The notes: a model not told the origin generated them from the letters alone. A DNA stretch of 64,000 bases from Odiellus spinosus (GCA_963920705.1 OY987231.1:20933024-20997023), one strand, 5' to 3'; positions 12,114 through 25,351 are shown, numbered from the stretch's first letter. Numbers and translations are program-made.

Positions 12114-15100
12114 TTGTAGGGGGTTTCGTTTTTAGAGGGCTATAAAAAGCGAAACATTTTTCCAATAATGCATAACGAAATGATAAATTACGCTCAAATC
12201 TCGCAGAGAGAGAGAGGGAGAGAGTAGAAAAAATAAACTTTAGAAAAAGGAAAATCAAAGAAATAAAAATGCTGTGTGGTCCCCAAAGTATTTCGCCTCT
12301 TAAGTCGTTTTTAAGATGGGGAGAATTATGAAGAGATTTAAGTAATTTTAGTTTTCTTTTTTACGTATCGTTCTTCTAAAAATGAAGATTTTCGGGCGGT
12401 GGTAAAGGTGCCTTCACACGAATGCATTAAACGAACGTACTCTATGTTCAATGAGTTTGGGTTATAATTTCCTTAAAATAGCTGGGAGTCCATGTTCAAT
12501 ATTTTGAAAAATTGACTAGTCTTAGGTTAATGGTTCACAAAGGTTTGCGTCTACGTAACATCACTGTTAAAGGTAGCGTTACATTGACGATACGGTGGAC
12601 TACTACCATTACCCAATCGCACCGAATTTTAGTTGTTCATGGTCTCTTACCATTGGTTAAAGATAATATATTGTCACAAAATTTCGCGAGTTCATCAGGC
12701 TTCGATCAAAAGGAATCTGCCAAGGAGTTGACTTCGTCGATATTGGGCTAGCTCCAACAGTATAGTTTCTGTACGCTAAAGTATCCTTAATAATATTTGC
12801 TCTTTTGTGAAGGCTCCTTAATGGTGGGAGTGCGAGGGCGGAAGAAGGGGATGAAACCAGAATATCCGCGGCGCGTTTTTAATAGCGAAGAACGCTTTCG
12901 ACGGCGTCTCTTGAAAAGCAGTGGGACGGCCGAGAGGGGGTTTAGAAGATCGGGCTCTTTTAGAGAATGACTTTTCTTCTCATCATCGACATCGTCGGAA
13001 TCACCATCCGGCGAGCGCAATCGGAACCATCCCGGGCTACCCTAGTATACCCTAGCTCACCCCCCTGACCAGATACGGGCTAAAATTTGAATCAAAGTTA
13101 CCGTCATCCCCCTTCTTAGATTATTAATTTATTTATATATAAAAGTATAACAAATATAACTAAATAAAACATTCATGGAATTAATCATCTCAAAAATATG
13201 GAGGAGAAGAACGTTTCGCGTTTGTGGAGGCACCGCCGGTACCATCGCCTTTTGGGTCATTTGTCAGGTCAGCGCTGTACCTTTTTACGTAATATTTCTT
13301 ATACGCTCAAAGTTATTTTTTACATCTTTCGCTTTTCTTTTCTAAATTGAAAGATACCGCGTGTCTTTGTATACCTCGGCGCTCTAACCATTCATCATCC
13401 TTAACAGGGGATAGCTCAATTGGAAAATGTTATTTTGTATTTTTATAAAGAGAGGGGGGGAATTTCTAAATAACCCGCTATTACGATTACCTTGGATAAA
13501 TTAGGTTTGCCTCGTTTGTTATCGCGTAACTTTTTAGATTTTAACCGCAATTATCTCGGTAATTAGGTATTTACCCGATTACCGAGATAACTACGTTAAA
13601 AATTCCCCAGTCTTGAGAAGATTTGATTTATGAAATTACATTATCCCTTTAAATTTCAAATTGCGTGTCAATTTGTTTCAGCTTTTATCATTTTGCTAAC
13701 GTCACGTTTAAATTTTAGCGTTGATGTCCGACAGACAGACAATCGCGGTTAAACTCATTTTAACTACACATATAAGGTTTAAAACCTTATACTTTTTTTT
13801 TTAAATAATCATATGGATTTTGTTAGTATTACTTATCAATATTTAACTTAATATTTACGCGCAGTCAAGACTATTGCGAGTGCGCCAACAATTTTATTTA
13901 ATTGCAATTGAGGGTATAACATTAAATCGAAATTAAGTTGTGGACAGAAGCCATATAGATGAAAAACACCGTATCATGATACGGGGTAAGGGCGGCGAAT
14001 AAAAATATATATATATACAAATAAAGTTATCAAGACGTGAGTCTAACTCGCCTTGACTTCTTTTCCCATTCATTAAGGCAAAGAATTAACGCTCATTTAT
14101 GAAGGAACTAATTCCTCCGGGGTTTCGTAAGCGCGCGTATAAAGTGGCTCTGGTCACGTATGCATATCTTTCCGCGATAGATAGATAGGGCGCGTTGAGA
14201 TTCATTCTTACCATGTTAATTCGCCGGCGTACGCTATGAATATTGAATTCGAAGCGGAAAAGACTTTGCCTAATAACTATCGGATGCCGGAAGTCAAGGG
14301 GATACGACGGGGTGTCTAGTGACGTTTCTACTTTTGACTCACACGTCACGTTACCGCGCGCGCATTACCTAGAACACAGCGGTATACGATATATCAAAAA
14401 TCCAATATTTAGGATACATTTTTAGTTTCAAAGGATAAAAATATAATACAATGTAACGCTCTTAAAGCTCCATTTATAAGCGTCTTGTAGGAGTAATTCG
14501 GTTGTAAAATCTAACAGGGTTTCAATAGTTGTAAGTCTGAGAAATATTCAAATTTCTCGTATAGATTAGGTCTTACGTGAAACCGACAAATCCGTTAGAA
14601 AATATTAAGGATTACTTCTATGTGGATTTATGTATGTCGCGATCAGAGCCAGTTTGGTCTCCGAGATATTTTACTGTATGTGAAAAAAATTCACACGGAA
14701 TACTATAGGGTGTTCTGTTAAAAAAAGGGTGTCCAAATACTGAAAATTCTACCCATGTAAGGAAGAATTCTTTCAAGTGCGAGTAGAAATTAATACTTTC
14801 ACAAAAATAATTCTAAAGATTTTGACGAACGCTCTATTAAAGCACCATAAAGATATGTACGCGTATGTATTGCTCTATTTTTTAAGAGCCTTGCTATATG
14901 TACCTTTTAACTTATAATTTTCTTAAAATAACATTAACCCAAAAATTGTCCTACCTTAAAAGATGCCCTTCATCATGACTCCGTCATTGTTTAGCACCAA
15001 AATTCCTGAAAATAACAAAAATAAATTTTAAATGTACAAATTGTACATAATACTCAAAAACACAAGTTTTGTAAGTCATAAAATTATTAGTGTACTTAAT

Positions 15101-15969
15101 TTAGCTAAGCGGAAAGTGAATCAAGTGATGACCAAGACAACAAAATTAATTTTTCAGAATTCTATAACCCGTACAGGAATTATTATTTGATGGGAAATTA
15201 TTTTCAGGGGGGTCGTGTGGTTCTCAATCGTGGCTACACCCTATGGCTATAATAACTCAAATTAAGTTTAGGTATAAGATTTAAAATAATTAAGACCTTG
15301 AGCGTGGCAATGCACTTTTTGTGTCAAAATTACTAACTCCTACGCTGCCGAGAGAGAGAGAGAAAAAAAAAATACGTTTTAATTTAAAGAGTTAACATAA
15401 ATTTAAAGGTTGAGTCAAAAGTTGAATTGTAAATCAGCTTGACTCCCGCAATTTCTTTAAAAGAACTTGTTTCTTTTAGTGTAAGGACCATTAGCAATCG
15501 GTAAAGTCTCGTCTAACCGAAGATAGAAATTACGTTAGGAGGTGGGTGTTGAGGGTCTTCATTGGCCGTTCCATCGTTTCAACACGTGTAGGCCGAAAAG
15601 TCGTGAATCAAAAATGATGCTGATGAAGAAAAGGGTGGGTGTCATGTAACTATAGCAAAGACAGAATGAGAAATGGAATTGGGCTGCTGCTCTTCAATGG
15701 GGTATTTCCCGTCACTTTCTTACGTTTAATCCGGAATTTACGGGAAGACTTATTTTAACTCTTATCGAAAATCGGTGACCTGACATTAGAACCGGTAACC
15801 GAAAACTTTTAGTTATGCTCTCGAGTAGGATTAAATTACTAAAGAGCGAGTTGAATTACGAGCCATTTGTACAAAATGTCCTGTGGGATGCAACTCAAGA
15901 TCGCAGCAATTAATAACGTTTAGTATGAAAACTTTCAGATCTAAGAGGATGTTAGAAAATGTCGACATT
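12114..15969. other. No supported gene; a GC-richer patch and simple repeats
   Basis: Contains a GC-richer patch at about 12,790-13,080. Its minus-strand open frame (12,787-13,020) is rich in Lys/Arg/Ser but has no recognised domain. A (GA)n tract sits at about 12,204-12,226 and another at about 15,350-15,362. A palindrome is listed separately. No RNA gene seen. Confidence 0.4.
13520..13605. repeat. Hairpin-forming palindrome
   Basis: TTATCTCGGTAAT near 13,551 is matched by its complement ATTACCGAGATAA near 13,578, with a short loop of about 2-3 nt and weaker pairing further out (TTTTTAGATTTTAAC against GTTAAAAATTCC). Confidence 0.6.
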
Positions 15970-17030
15970 TAAACGTGAAAGTTTCAAAAAAATGTAGAAG
16001 AAAATTTGGGAAAGTTTGAAAAAAATGTATAAGAAAATATGGGAAAGTTTGACAAAATTGTATAAGAAAATTTGGGAAAGTTTGAGAAAATGTATAAGAA
16101 AATATGGGGAAGTTTGAAAAAAGTATAAGAAAATATGGGAAAGTTTGAAAAAAGTATAAGAAAATATGGGAAAGTTTGACAAAAATGTATAAGAAAATAT
16201 GGGGAAGTTTGACAAAAATGTATAAGAAAATATGGGAAAGTTTGACGAAAATGTATAAGAAAATATGGGGAAGTTTGACGAAAATGTATAAGAAAATATG
16301 GGGAAGTTTGACAAAAATGTATAAGAAAATATGGGGAAGTTTGACAAAAATGTATAAGAAAATATGGGGAAGTTTGACAAAAATGTATAAGAAAATATGG
16401 GGAAGTTTGACAAAAATGTATAAGAAAATATGGGGAAGTTTGACAAAAATGTATAAGAAAATATGGGGAAGTTTGACAAAAATGTATAAGAAAATATGGG
16501 AAAGTTTGACGAAAATGTATAAGAAAATATGGGGAAGTTTGACAAAAATATATAAGAAAATATGGGAAAGTTTGACAAAATGTATAAGAAAATATGGGAA
16601 AGTTTGAAAAAACGTGAAGAAAAATACGGGGAAGTTTTAAAAACGTGTTAATTTATATAAGGAAGTTCTGAAGATGTGGAAATAAATATGTGAAAGTTTT
16701 AAAACGATGCAAAATATATTGGGAAGTTTGTGCAAAACGTGCACATATAAGTGGAGGTTTTAAAAATGTGGATATCTATGGAAAAGCTCGGAAACCTCTT
16801 GGGAAAGTTTAAAAAACGTGGAAATATGCATGGACAATTTTGAAAAACGTGGAAATATTTATGAGAAAGTGTTAAAAAAATGGAAATATATGCATAAATT
16901 TGAATATATATGGGAAAGTTTAAACGATATATATAAATATTTAAAAACGCTAAAAAAATTATGGGAAGTATTAACAACCTAGAAAACTGTTCGAAGACGT
17001 TTTGAAAATGCATATAAACAATTTTCAAGT
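15970..17030. repeat. 33-bp minisatellite with degenerate flanks
   Basis: About 13 well-conserved 33-bp units lie at about 16,170-16,610, with the core AAGTTTGACAAAAATGTATA followed by AGAAAATATGGGG. More diverged units extend to about 15,970 and 17,030. The 33-bp period keeps long frames open on both strands (208 codons on minus, 143 on plus); these are repeat artefacts. The array lies about 0.9 kb upstream of the Spatzle-family start codon. Confidence 0.92.
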
Positions 17031-17958
17031 TTACATAATGCGCTTAGTTTATGGGGTAGTTAAGAAAATATGATTTATGTTAGCTTAGATTGAGGAAAAA
17101 AGGAATTAGTTGAAGGCTATATCTTTAACCTTAATTTTTTTAAATTCAGGTACTATGGTAGTGAAAAATTAGGTAATAGAAATAGTTCCGTGATTATAAA
17201 CTATAAGACAAAATCTAAGTGTGTGGCCCTTCTTATTTAAAAAAAATTACATCTCAAATTATGGACGGTATTGTTCCTTCTCTATTTATGTCTTGGGTCG
17301 AAAGAAAATTTATTTCAAGTTCTGGGTTTTATAGATCGTGAATTTTAAGTAATAAATTTTAGTATGCCAAATATTAAAGCGTGACTTAACACCATCTATG
17401 AGATTTCTTATAAATATTCGAATTTTCCAAGCTTACGAATATTCATTTCATAAGTTTGACTCTGATAAGTTATTTTTAATCAATTTGGATTGTTAAAATA
17501 CCCTTAAAAACCATATCAAAACTCACAAAAGTTTTATCATTTACAGTTAATTATCAAAGTATCGAACTAGACTAATTAATCCATAAATCTACTCGAATAA
17601 ATTTTAGAGTGGACAAATTACTGAGTTGCTGGAGCTCGAATGAATAACTTCGGATATCCATTGATAACTAGGCGTTTTTCAGATATTTTAATCTCGGATA
17701 AATTGTTAATATAAAACCACTAATTATATAAACAGACGCATCATTGGATAAGAATTATCCGAGAATTAATAAACAAATTACGCGTTTATTTAAATGGATA
17801 ATGCGAAGAGAAATGTATGATGTTTCTCCAAATCCGTGTAGATTGAAACGTAATAATTATATTTAAATCTAAATTGAAAGAAATGTGTATATGCATATTT
17901 TAAGTCCAAATCGATTAAAAATAATATTTTTCCCTACTCTGGTATATCCAATTAAAGA
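17031..17958. other. Upstream region of the Spatzle-family gene
   Basis: AT-rich sequence between the minisatellite and the proposed start codon. No clear TATA box or initiator could be assigned. Confidence 0.35.
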
Positions 17959-20900
17959 ATGGAATATTTAAATCATTTTTCCCCACAAATTGTGTCTTTA
18001 CAGATAGTACTCACAACATTATCAATAGTATTCGGATTGGAAATACGAGGTGAAATAATCAGAGGTTATCCCTGCATAAAGAGACTAAATCAACTCTATT
18101 GCCCGACACCGGGTAATACCTACCCCAAGTGAGTATTTTCGACAATATTTTTGCTTTCAGTTTAAAGCCCAAGAAACATTTAATTTGCAAATTATATAGA
18201 GAACTGCTTTAATGTACGATTAACTCTATATTAGGAAGGTTGCGAAACACTATAGTATAAAATATGTGTACATATTCTTGGCCATGTTTTGAAAAAACAT
18301 GGGTTTCAAAAATAGCACTTTTTTTATAAAATAACGCTCGTTAACAAAAGTCTATCAAGTAGCTTAATACTATGAGCAAAGGGCCACGTAATCGTACTAG
18401 TCCATCACTTAAAACTAGCCAAAAACGTCATCACCCCTGTCTGGCTCAAGTGGTTTGGACTCTTCCTCGATATTTTAAGTCGGGATAGAGGGACGGAATT
18501 AGGCGGGCCGCGCTTGGCTATATCGTATTCCCCCAACTCCGAAATTTCTCCAAAGTGTGGCGCTTCCAATTTCACTATTTGCACCGGTTTGTTCCCATTT
18601 CGCCCAATCCTACTTAACCCAAACGTATTATCATTTGGCCCAAAATTATCGATTCCCAATTCGCCCAAACCAAAATTTCCTTGTCCCAATTCGCCCAATC
18701 GTTTTATCAGTTAGTAAAGAATTATCTATTCCCATTTCGCTCAACCTAAAATTCCTTTTCCCGTTTCGCCTAAAATTGTTAGGTTGGGTTAGGTTAGGTA
18801 GAAATAATTAAACAAGACGAAGGAACCGATCAAGAGGATTTTGTTCGCATATATGCCTTGGGTGTGGATTGGGCGAAATAAGAATAAATTGGGCTGATTG
18901 GGAATTGGGCCTAATAAATTGGGCTGATTGGGAATTGGGCCTAATAAATTGGGCTGATTGGGAATTGGGCCTAATAAATTGGGCTGATTGGGAATTGGGC
19001 CAGTTGGGATTGGGCCAATTGAGTTTGGGCCAATTGAGATTGGGCGAAATGGGAATTGGGCCAAATGTTTTGGGCGAATCGGGGTAGAACCTTTGCACCG
19101 ACTGCAGCCGCTAGTGTCTCGAATCAGAATATGCAGATACATTTACCTTGACCTTTGCTGATTGTACTAAATTACGGGGCATTGTGGTAGACTATAGTTA
19201 TTATGTAATGGAAGGAGATTATAATTATTTTTAATATTTTAGGGTAGTTCAATACTTTAGAAATTTACGTCTTTGATTGAAACGCGAACATTCAAACATA
19301 TTGGTAGTTTTACGTTTACCCGATTTTATTAAAAGTCCTAAATTATAATATATTTAAAACGCCCGGTGTACCTCGAATATAAGAAGACATTTTCATTGCA
19401 TGGAAGCATGGGAGCTTTTTTTTTAATAATGCACGAAGTAGGTGACCATAACTACGAGCTTGTTTCAGAGCGAGCTTCCACGCAATGTAAATGCTAATAA
19501 AATTTGCTTGAAATATGCACTGAGCTGGTTGCTTTGTTTTCCTTTCTTTTTTTGTTTCCCGTTCGGGGGTTATTGCGCCTGGCTGTCGCAGGTTCCTCAC
19601 AGTCGCCACTAACTCAAACTACACCGAATACATTGACACGGATGGCGTTAAAAGATCCAGAAGAGTGAAAAGGTGAGATAAATAGACCCTTAATTACCAT
19701 ACTAATGACGCGTCATTTCCTAAGATCGCTTGAAACAAATCATATACAAAAGAGACAAAAACTTAAATAAAGTGAATTTTAAAGATTCTGCTAACAATTA
19801 ATAATAATAATAAGCCTAGTTGGTGAAAGATAACCACGGGAAGTGGGCGTGAATTATGCAAAAATCTATATGGAATTAAAAGCTGTCTCCGACCAATCAA
19901 AGGACACCCCACATTTGGCTTAATTCGAGCGAAAATAATAGAACGAAATATTTATTACGATACAAAGAACAGTTCCAAAGTAAGACCGTGTCGGGTGGAT
20001 TTTATTACGTGAAAGAAGTCGAGTCTTTTGATTGGTCGGTGGTACTGATTTTAATTGATTTTCAATATCTAAATATTTTACAATTTTTTTTTGCACAATT
20101 CAGAGACACTTCCCGAAAAGTTTTACTCCCAAAAACTATTCTAACTTCTTTAGCAGACGACGTTTCAGTCGCAAACATCTTTTAATTGGCTAGCTTGCGT
20201 CGCGAGTAAACAAAAACACGTGTAAATTTGAATATGCTCGAAATAAATCAGTTTTTTTTTCTTTCGAAAAATGCGGAATTTTGTAGCACCTTTCATTGCA
20301 TGCGCCATCAATTAAAATAAAAGTTCTAATTGCAAAATTATTATTACTCCCTCTTTAATTATTTTTATAGGCTATTGGTTTTTCGTTAGCTGAACTTGAA
20401 TTAATAGAAAGTAAACTATGTAAACTTATGGTTGCACGCACGGTTTCATCGTAAAATCATGCGTTTCAGGCAATACAGAGGTACACTGGGCGTATATATA
20501 CATTTATCGCGATTTTTTAGCGTGAGACGTTACCGTAATTTTCATCTCGATTGGAGATACATAAATAACAATATAAAATATACTAGAACACAGGAAATTT
20601 AAACAACTCGGTATAACCAAGGAGGATTAGACAAGGAGAGGAAATGTGGGGCTGCGTTGAGTTAGAGAGAGAAGAGCCAACCTCTCACTCGGGTGGAAAG
20701 GGAGGATAGGAAATTCTCGAGGTAAACTGTTGTCACGTGGTCGCTAGCTAGCGCGTCTCATAAAGGATTCGTTTTACCCACGCGACAACTTTTTACCACG
20801 AAACGTCTCTACCCCCGTTCTCTCAGAGTGGGAGTTTAGGCCGACGCAGTAGGAACCGCGCCGTCCCCACATTTCTTCTCCTTGTCTAATCCTCCTTGGT

Positions 20901-22856
20901 ATAACTTCGGTTGTCTCGTGTAGAAACTGTTCTCAAGGTAACCAGGGGGAGGGGGAAGAATACTTAGAAACGACGTTAATTGGTCAAAATATAATAAGCC
21001 TTTTTTTTATTTTTGGAAAACTTTTGCAGAGAAAAAATCGACATGTTCATAGATGAAAATAAAGCTCTGATCAGGAGAATGTTTGGGGAGTATAACATAT
21101 CACCGGAAGAAAACATGGCTTCTTCGTATCCTAGGGATCATTACGAGACCTACGATGGCCATACGGTGCATACGAGGTCAGAGAGGTCAAGGTCATCCTC
21201 ATCTTACAGCACATCGTCCAATAAGTAAGGAAACCCTAAACTTTTATATCAAATATAAAGGTTTTCATCACAGGGGTAACTAAGTTTCACTCCATTACGC
21301 AAATACTTCACATCTCTAAGGCAAAATCACAACTACTTCTTAGATCTCTCTTTCGTGATATATCTACTCAAAATACAATCAAGGCCCTTTGTCAGAAACC
21401 ATCAGATTTCCCAGCCTTGGCATAACCCAAAAAAGCTGGACATTTAAAGGCTATTTGTGAGCTGTTAAAGGCTTTGCCCAGCATTCAATCACAGGCGATC
21501 CTAATTCCTTTCCCATTACCAAGGTCCTAGGTTTTAAGACCGTGAAAATAGTCAAGTGTTTTCGGGGAATCATCTGATTATTTAACCATACACAAATATA
21601 CGTATAATGGTTAGGTATAGTGGAAACAGGCTCCATATCGGAATTGACTTTCCAGCCCATTAACGAATTTTTTACTTTCCTCGAATGAACGTAAAGCGCT
21701 GAGGCCATGAAAATAATAAGGGAGAAGAATTTTGTAGGCTTCCAAGACTCGTTGAACTGGTTGATGCGCGAATCGTGATCCACCGAATGAGCTGAACAAT
21801 TAAAGCCAAGGCACGACTTCAATCAGAGCTAGGGGTGGAAAAGGGACCACCTGCCTTACTACACCACCCCCTTCTATGGGCGAAAGCGAGACACCCCCGC
21901 GCGCAACAGAAAATAAATACGCTTACCTTCCCATTTATCCTCGGCGGCGGTTCTTTCCTCTCGTTCTATCTTTTTAATTCAAGGCCAACCCGATGGCCAC
22001 TGCCGGTGCAAAGGCGACTAACAGCTTGTAATTTTTTTTTTCGTCATAAATGGCTTTTAAAATTGTCACTTGTTCACGAAAGGCTCAGAACGTCTCATCT
22101 GAAAGAGATAAGGGATACTTTCTTTAGCTTTTCTTTCAAATTTAAATTAATTCAATCTCTTAAATGGTTTAGTACGGATTAAGTGGAGCTAGTGCCCGGG
22201 AAATTTGCTGAGTTTGGATTTTTGGGACCCAGTGTTTGCTAAAAACGACAAAATGATGTTTCTGTATAGCTACGGTGTCGTGGGGATAACTGTAAATTAG
22301 CTACAAAGAACTATATTGTGAAGTCTGAGGATTCCATTGTTTAAAGTTACCCCAGTGGAAAGCCATATTCAAAAGGTCAAACCGCAATGAATTTATGAAT
22401 ATTAAAAATATATTTTTCATCTTTTACAGAGTGGACGCGTGCGAGTCCGCTGTGGAAATTGTGACTCCATATTGGGCGTCAAATAGCGCTGGAAAAATAC
22501 GCGCTATTGTCAATACGCAGCACCTACAGCAAGCCATACAACAAGAAGTATGCCAGTAAGTTAAATCATTTTTACTGACAAATCAATGTTGTTCCATTTG
22601 GCTCGTGGTTTTAGCCACGGCCAGCTCGAACAATATACATTCGCAAGAATACCTAATAATTCTGCCTAGAAATGCTTCGTCCCGCAGGTCCGTTCAAACT
22701 AAGAAGTGCAACAACGATTGCAGCTGCGAACAAAAGTACAAGTGGCATCGGTTACTGGCCTACGACCCCGATGATGACTGTAAAGGAATATTCATGGATT
22801 GGTTTCTTTTCCCTTCTTGTTGCGTTTGTAGATGTACCAACCCCGTCACGAAATAA
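17959..22856 (+). CDS. Spatzle-family secreted cystine-knot ligand
   Basis: Proposed exons: 17,959-18,128, 21,030-21,224, 22,430-22,555 and 22,688-22,856. All joins are phase 2 with GT..AG ends and give 219 aa. Residues 1-31 contain a hydrophobic stretch ([12 protein letters not shown]) consistent with a signal peptide. A Cys-containing pro-region follows ([17 protein letters not shown], then [14 protein letters not shown]) and an Arg/Ser-rich stretch ([10 protein letters not shown]) that may hold the cleavage site. The C-terminal about 97 residues have ten cysteines and the family signature ([26 protein letters not shown]). Spatzle ligands are cleaved in haemolymph and bind Toll-type receptors. 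The WHRLLA and FPSCCVC motifs suggest a Spz3/Spz6-like class rather than Spz1, but that is uncertain. The ATG reads in frame into the first recognised exon; an upstream exon spliced at 18,004 is the alternative. Confidence 0.85.
18545..18780. repeat. CCCAATTCG-type degenerate repeats in intron 1
   Basis: Irregular copies of CCCAATTCGCCC and CCCATTTCGCCCAA. This is the complement of the theme in the 30-bp array 100 bp downstream, so the two blocks are in inverted orientation. It lies in the first intron of the Spatzle-family gene. Confidence 0.75.
18779..18798 (+). repeat. Short TTAGG-like run
   Basis: Four consecutive 5-mers read TTAGG, TTGGG, TTAGG, TTAGG. TTAGG is the ancestral insect telomere repeat. 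The run is too short to be more than a curiosity and could be part of the flanking G-rich repeat. Confidence 0.35.
18865..19085. repeat. 30-bp minisatellite, TTGGGC-rich
   Basis: Four near-perfect 30-bp units (AATAAATTGGGCTGATTGGG then AATTGGGCCT) lie at about 18,881-19,000, followed by decayed TTGGGCCAATTGAG units to about 19,080. The open frames here on both strands (Trp/Gly-rich or Pro/Asn-rich) come from the 30-bp period. Confidence 0.9.
19086..20610. other. Intron 1 of the Spatzle-family gene
   Basis: Intronic sequence with no further exon supported. The minus-strand open frame at 19,343-19,609 has no recognised domain. Confidence 0.4.
20618..20898. mobile_element. MITE family B, copy 1 (in an intron)
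   Basis: 281-bp element with inverted termini CAAGGAGGATTAGACAAGG, flanked by a perfect 7-bp duplication GTATAAC (20,611-20,617 and 20,899-20,905). It lies in intron 1 of the Spatzle-family gene, about 130 bp upstream of exon 2. Closely similar to 58,423-58,723. Confidence 0.93.
21225..22429. other. Intron 2 of the Spatzle-family gene
   Basis: 1.2-kb intron. Open frames on both strands here have no recognised domain and are left unannotated. Confidence 0.5.
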
Positions 22857-25351
22857 ATACCACACAATGTTGGAGCACGCGTTATAAACATTCTCATCAT
22901 AAACGTTCCCCCCTCCTAAAACAATGAACTGAGATTTAGTGATCTAATTTTTTATCTCGTTTCCGAACATTGACGAGTTTAGTCCATTTGTTTTAATTAA
23001 ATCATTAAAAAAAATTGGTTTCAATTATTTGCTTATTATAAAATTATCAATAGTCTTGGCAGTTGATATTAAAAAAAAAAAAAAAAAAAATCCTACCCCT
23101 ACACCCACAACGTGGAGAGGGCTTAATTTTATGTCTGACCTTGTAATACTCAAGCGCAATTTAATAACTGCTTAAGACCGGTATTTCTAATAACCCACTA
23201 ATGTACAATAATTTAGAGCAAAACCAAGCACACCATTCGATAAAGCGTTACTTTTGAAATATTAATAGTTATTTTCTTACCTTGAAAAATTCTAATTAAT
23301 AATGTGACGAGGGTTAGCCGTCGAGTTCTTACGGCGCCATTTTCTAACTATTCGAGGGCAAAGTGCAGAGTGGGTTTTTTATTTTGTACGCGGTAGACGT
23401 ATTGAATTGGGTTAGAGATTAATTCAACCTGCTTCTTTGAAGTAGGCCTATTTTGAACCCACTTTGCCCGAATTTTGGCAATAAGAACAAAATAAATTTT
23501 TTCGATAGATTTACCTTTTTTAAAATATGAACACAGATTGAAAACCAAATGGTGCACTTGGATTGGGGGTAGAATTATTTTTGACCTTATTCACTCCTAC
23601 GCAAAATAATGAATGGCGAAATGTATTAGAAATTTCAACCATTAATTAGATAAAGGATTGATACAAAAAACATGATATAAAAACCTGCATACACTTACAT
23701 ATTTTGGTCAACGTGGACGATCGACGACTAACATCACTGAGTAATTACCGAATTAGAATGACGCCGAGTAGAAAAATGTCAGCAGAGAGAATGCAGGGTA
23801 CCTCTCTTCGGGTATGGACAAGAACTTGGCGTTTTTTTTTTTTTTTTTTTTTTTCTTCTTCTTCTGGTTCTTCCTCACTTCGTTTTTAATTTTAAAGCCC
23901 ATCCATAAGGCAGACAGAAAACTCAAAAGGCAACAGGGAAAGTGGCCAGTACGGTAACAAATGAAGCCATTAATAATCAATTTCACTCAGTTCCATTTTA
24001 ACCCGAATTTTAAGATTCTGTAAGACTTAAGAGGACGCCTAGCGGACGGGAGTTGTGTGGAGTCCATGATGACGTCAAAAAAGTGTGCATTTTTAACTAA
24101 AGAAAGCAAGGCCAACTTAGATCAGCTCCTCCATCTGCAGATGACGGTGGAGGCATGATCTAAGTAGGTCGTGGGGAAAATGTTTAGTGAAAACCGCGAG
24201 AAAATTAAGTATTTTTTCAGTGATTTCAAGCTTAATTTGGCGAAAAAGCTATGACTAAGATATAATTATTTCCTTTATATCATAATTTTGTATAATACCA
24301 GGATACACGAACATTAATAAAGTGCAGCTAATCTAAAATCTGTTATATCGATAATTTGGTGTCAAATTTTCTCACATATTTTCGAAGCTACTCTCCTGTC
24401 CCAAACCAGAGTTAATGGGCCCATGGATCAAATAAACTTAAAGTAAGTTTATTTGATCCGTACTTCAGGGTATCCTCGTTCTGACAGGATGGCTGAGAAT
24501 GCTAATTACTCTTTTTATAATGGTAGTATCTAAAATTGGGGTAAAGGGATAATTTGATTCTAGCTACTGCATAATTTTGCAGCTCAAGCACACATTTGCA
24601 CCTTCCTCTATCCCCACATTAACAATCACAATTCTAGTCCAGGGTATGTATTTAAAATTGTAACGCGCCAAAGTGGTCAGGACTTGCTGCCATTGCTGGA
24701 ACAGAAAAATAGTGATTATTACCTACATTCAAAAACTATTTAGCTATACATTATTTATATTTAATTAAAAACTAGAATAATAGTAACCTACAAATGAAAA
24801 ATTTCTTGGAATGTTTCATTTACTTCAAAAAAAAAATCAATAGATGAAAAATTAAGTTAGATAAGAAGAGTTGTACATTAAATAGTTAAAATGGTCTTCC
24901 CCAATAAATGGGGGAGTAATTAAAAATAATTGTAGATACAAATGAAAAAAAAAAAATCAAAAACTACAGTCAAAAAAGTGGATACATTCAACATACGTAC
25001 AAATATAATATATATGGTCTAATACCGCGGTGGGAATACTTATCAAGACCTATATTTCGCGTGAAAATTCATTGTTCCGTAAAAATCTAATTTTCGTAAA
25101 ATTTGCAGCCTATAAAAATAGTTTTGTTATTTGGTAATAAGGGACGGATTCTATATCTTAGTGTTTTTTAAAAGAGTCAACGATTTAGATTCTAAAATAC
25201 TGTTAAATAAACTATTTAAAACCTATAATTTGGTATTCCATAATCTGGGTTATTAATTATTTCTATACAAATCTATGTGTAAGAAAAATACGTCTAGCTT
25301 CGCGAGTTAGAATGAGGCAGTTGGTAAAATATTACATTATTTTGGAAAAGT
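22857..25351. other. Intergenic, between two convergent genes
   Basis: Holds the 3' flanks of the Spatzle-family gene and crumbs. Homopolymer tracts occur at about 23,070-23,090 (A) and 23,834-23,855 (T). No gene seen; short open frames next to the T-tract are artefacts. Confidence 0.5.
24425..24459. repeat. Perfect 15-bp stem hairpin
   Basis: GGATCAAATAAACTT (24,425-24,439) and its exact complement (24,445-24,459) are separated by a 5-nt loop. It lies about 0.9 kb beyond the crumbs stop codon. Function unknown. Confidence 0.7.

Noticed and set aside
12787-13020. Minus-strand 77-aa Lys/Arg/Ser-rich frame
   Set aside because: No recognisable domain, no exon partners and no matching splice evidence.
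13198-13241. Possible alternative first exon for the Spatzle-family gene (ATG at 13,198)
   Set aside because: Its donor phase creates a stop when joined to 18,004, while an in-frame ATG exists at 17,959.
15952-16607. Open frames of 208 aa (minus) and 143 aa (plus)
   Set aside because: Both are translations of the same 33-bp tandem repeat, with no codon structure or domain.
18405-19142. Asn/Pro-rich and Trp/Gly-rich open frames
   Set aside because: Generated by the 30-bp and CCCAATT repeats within an intron.
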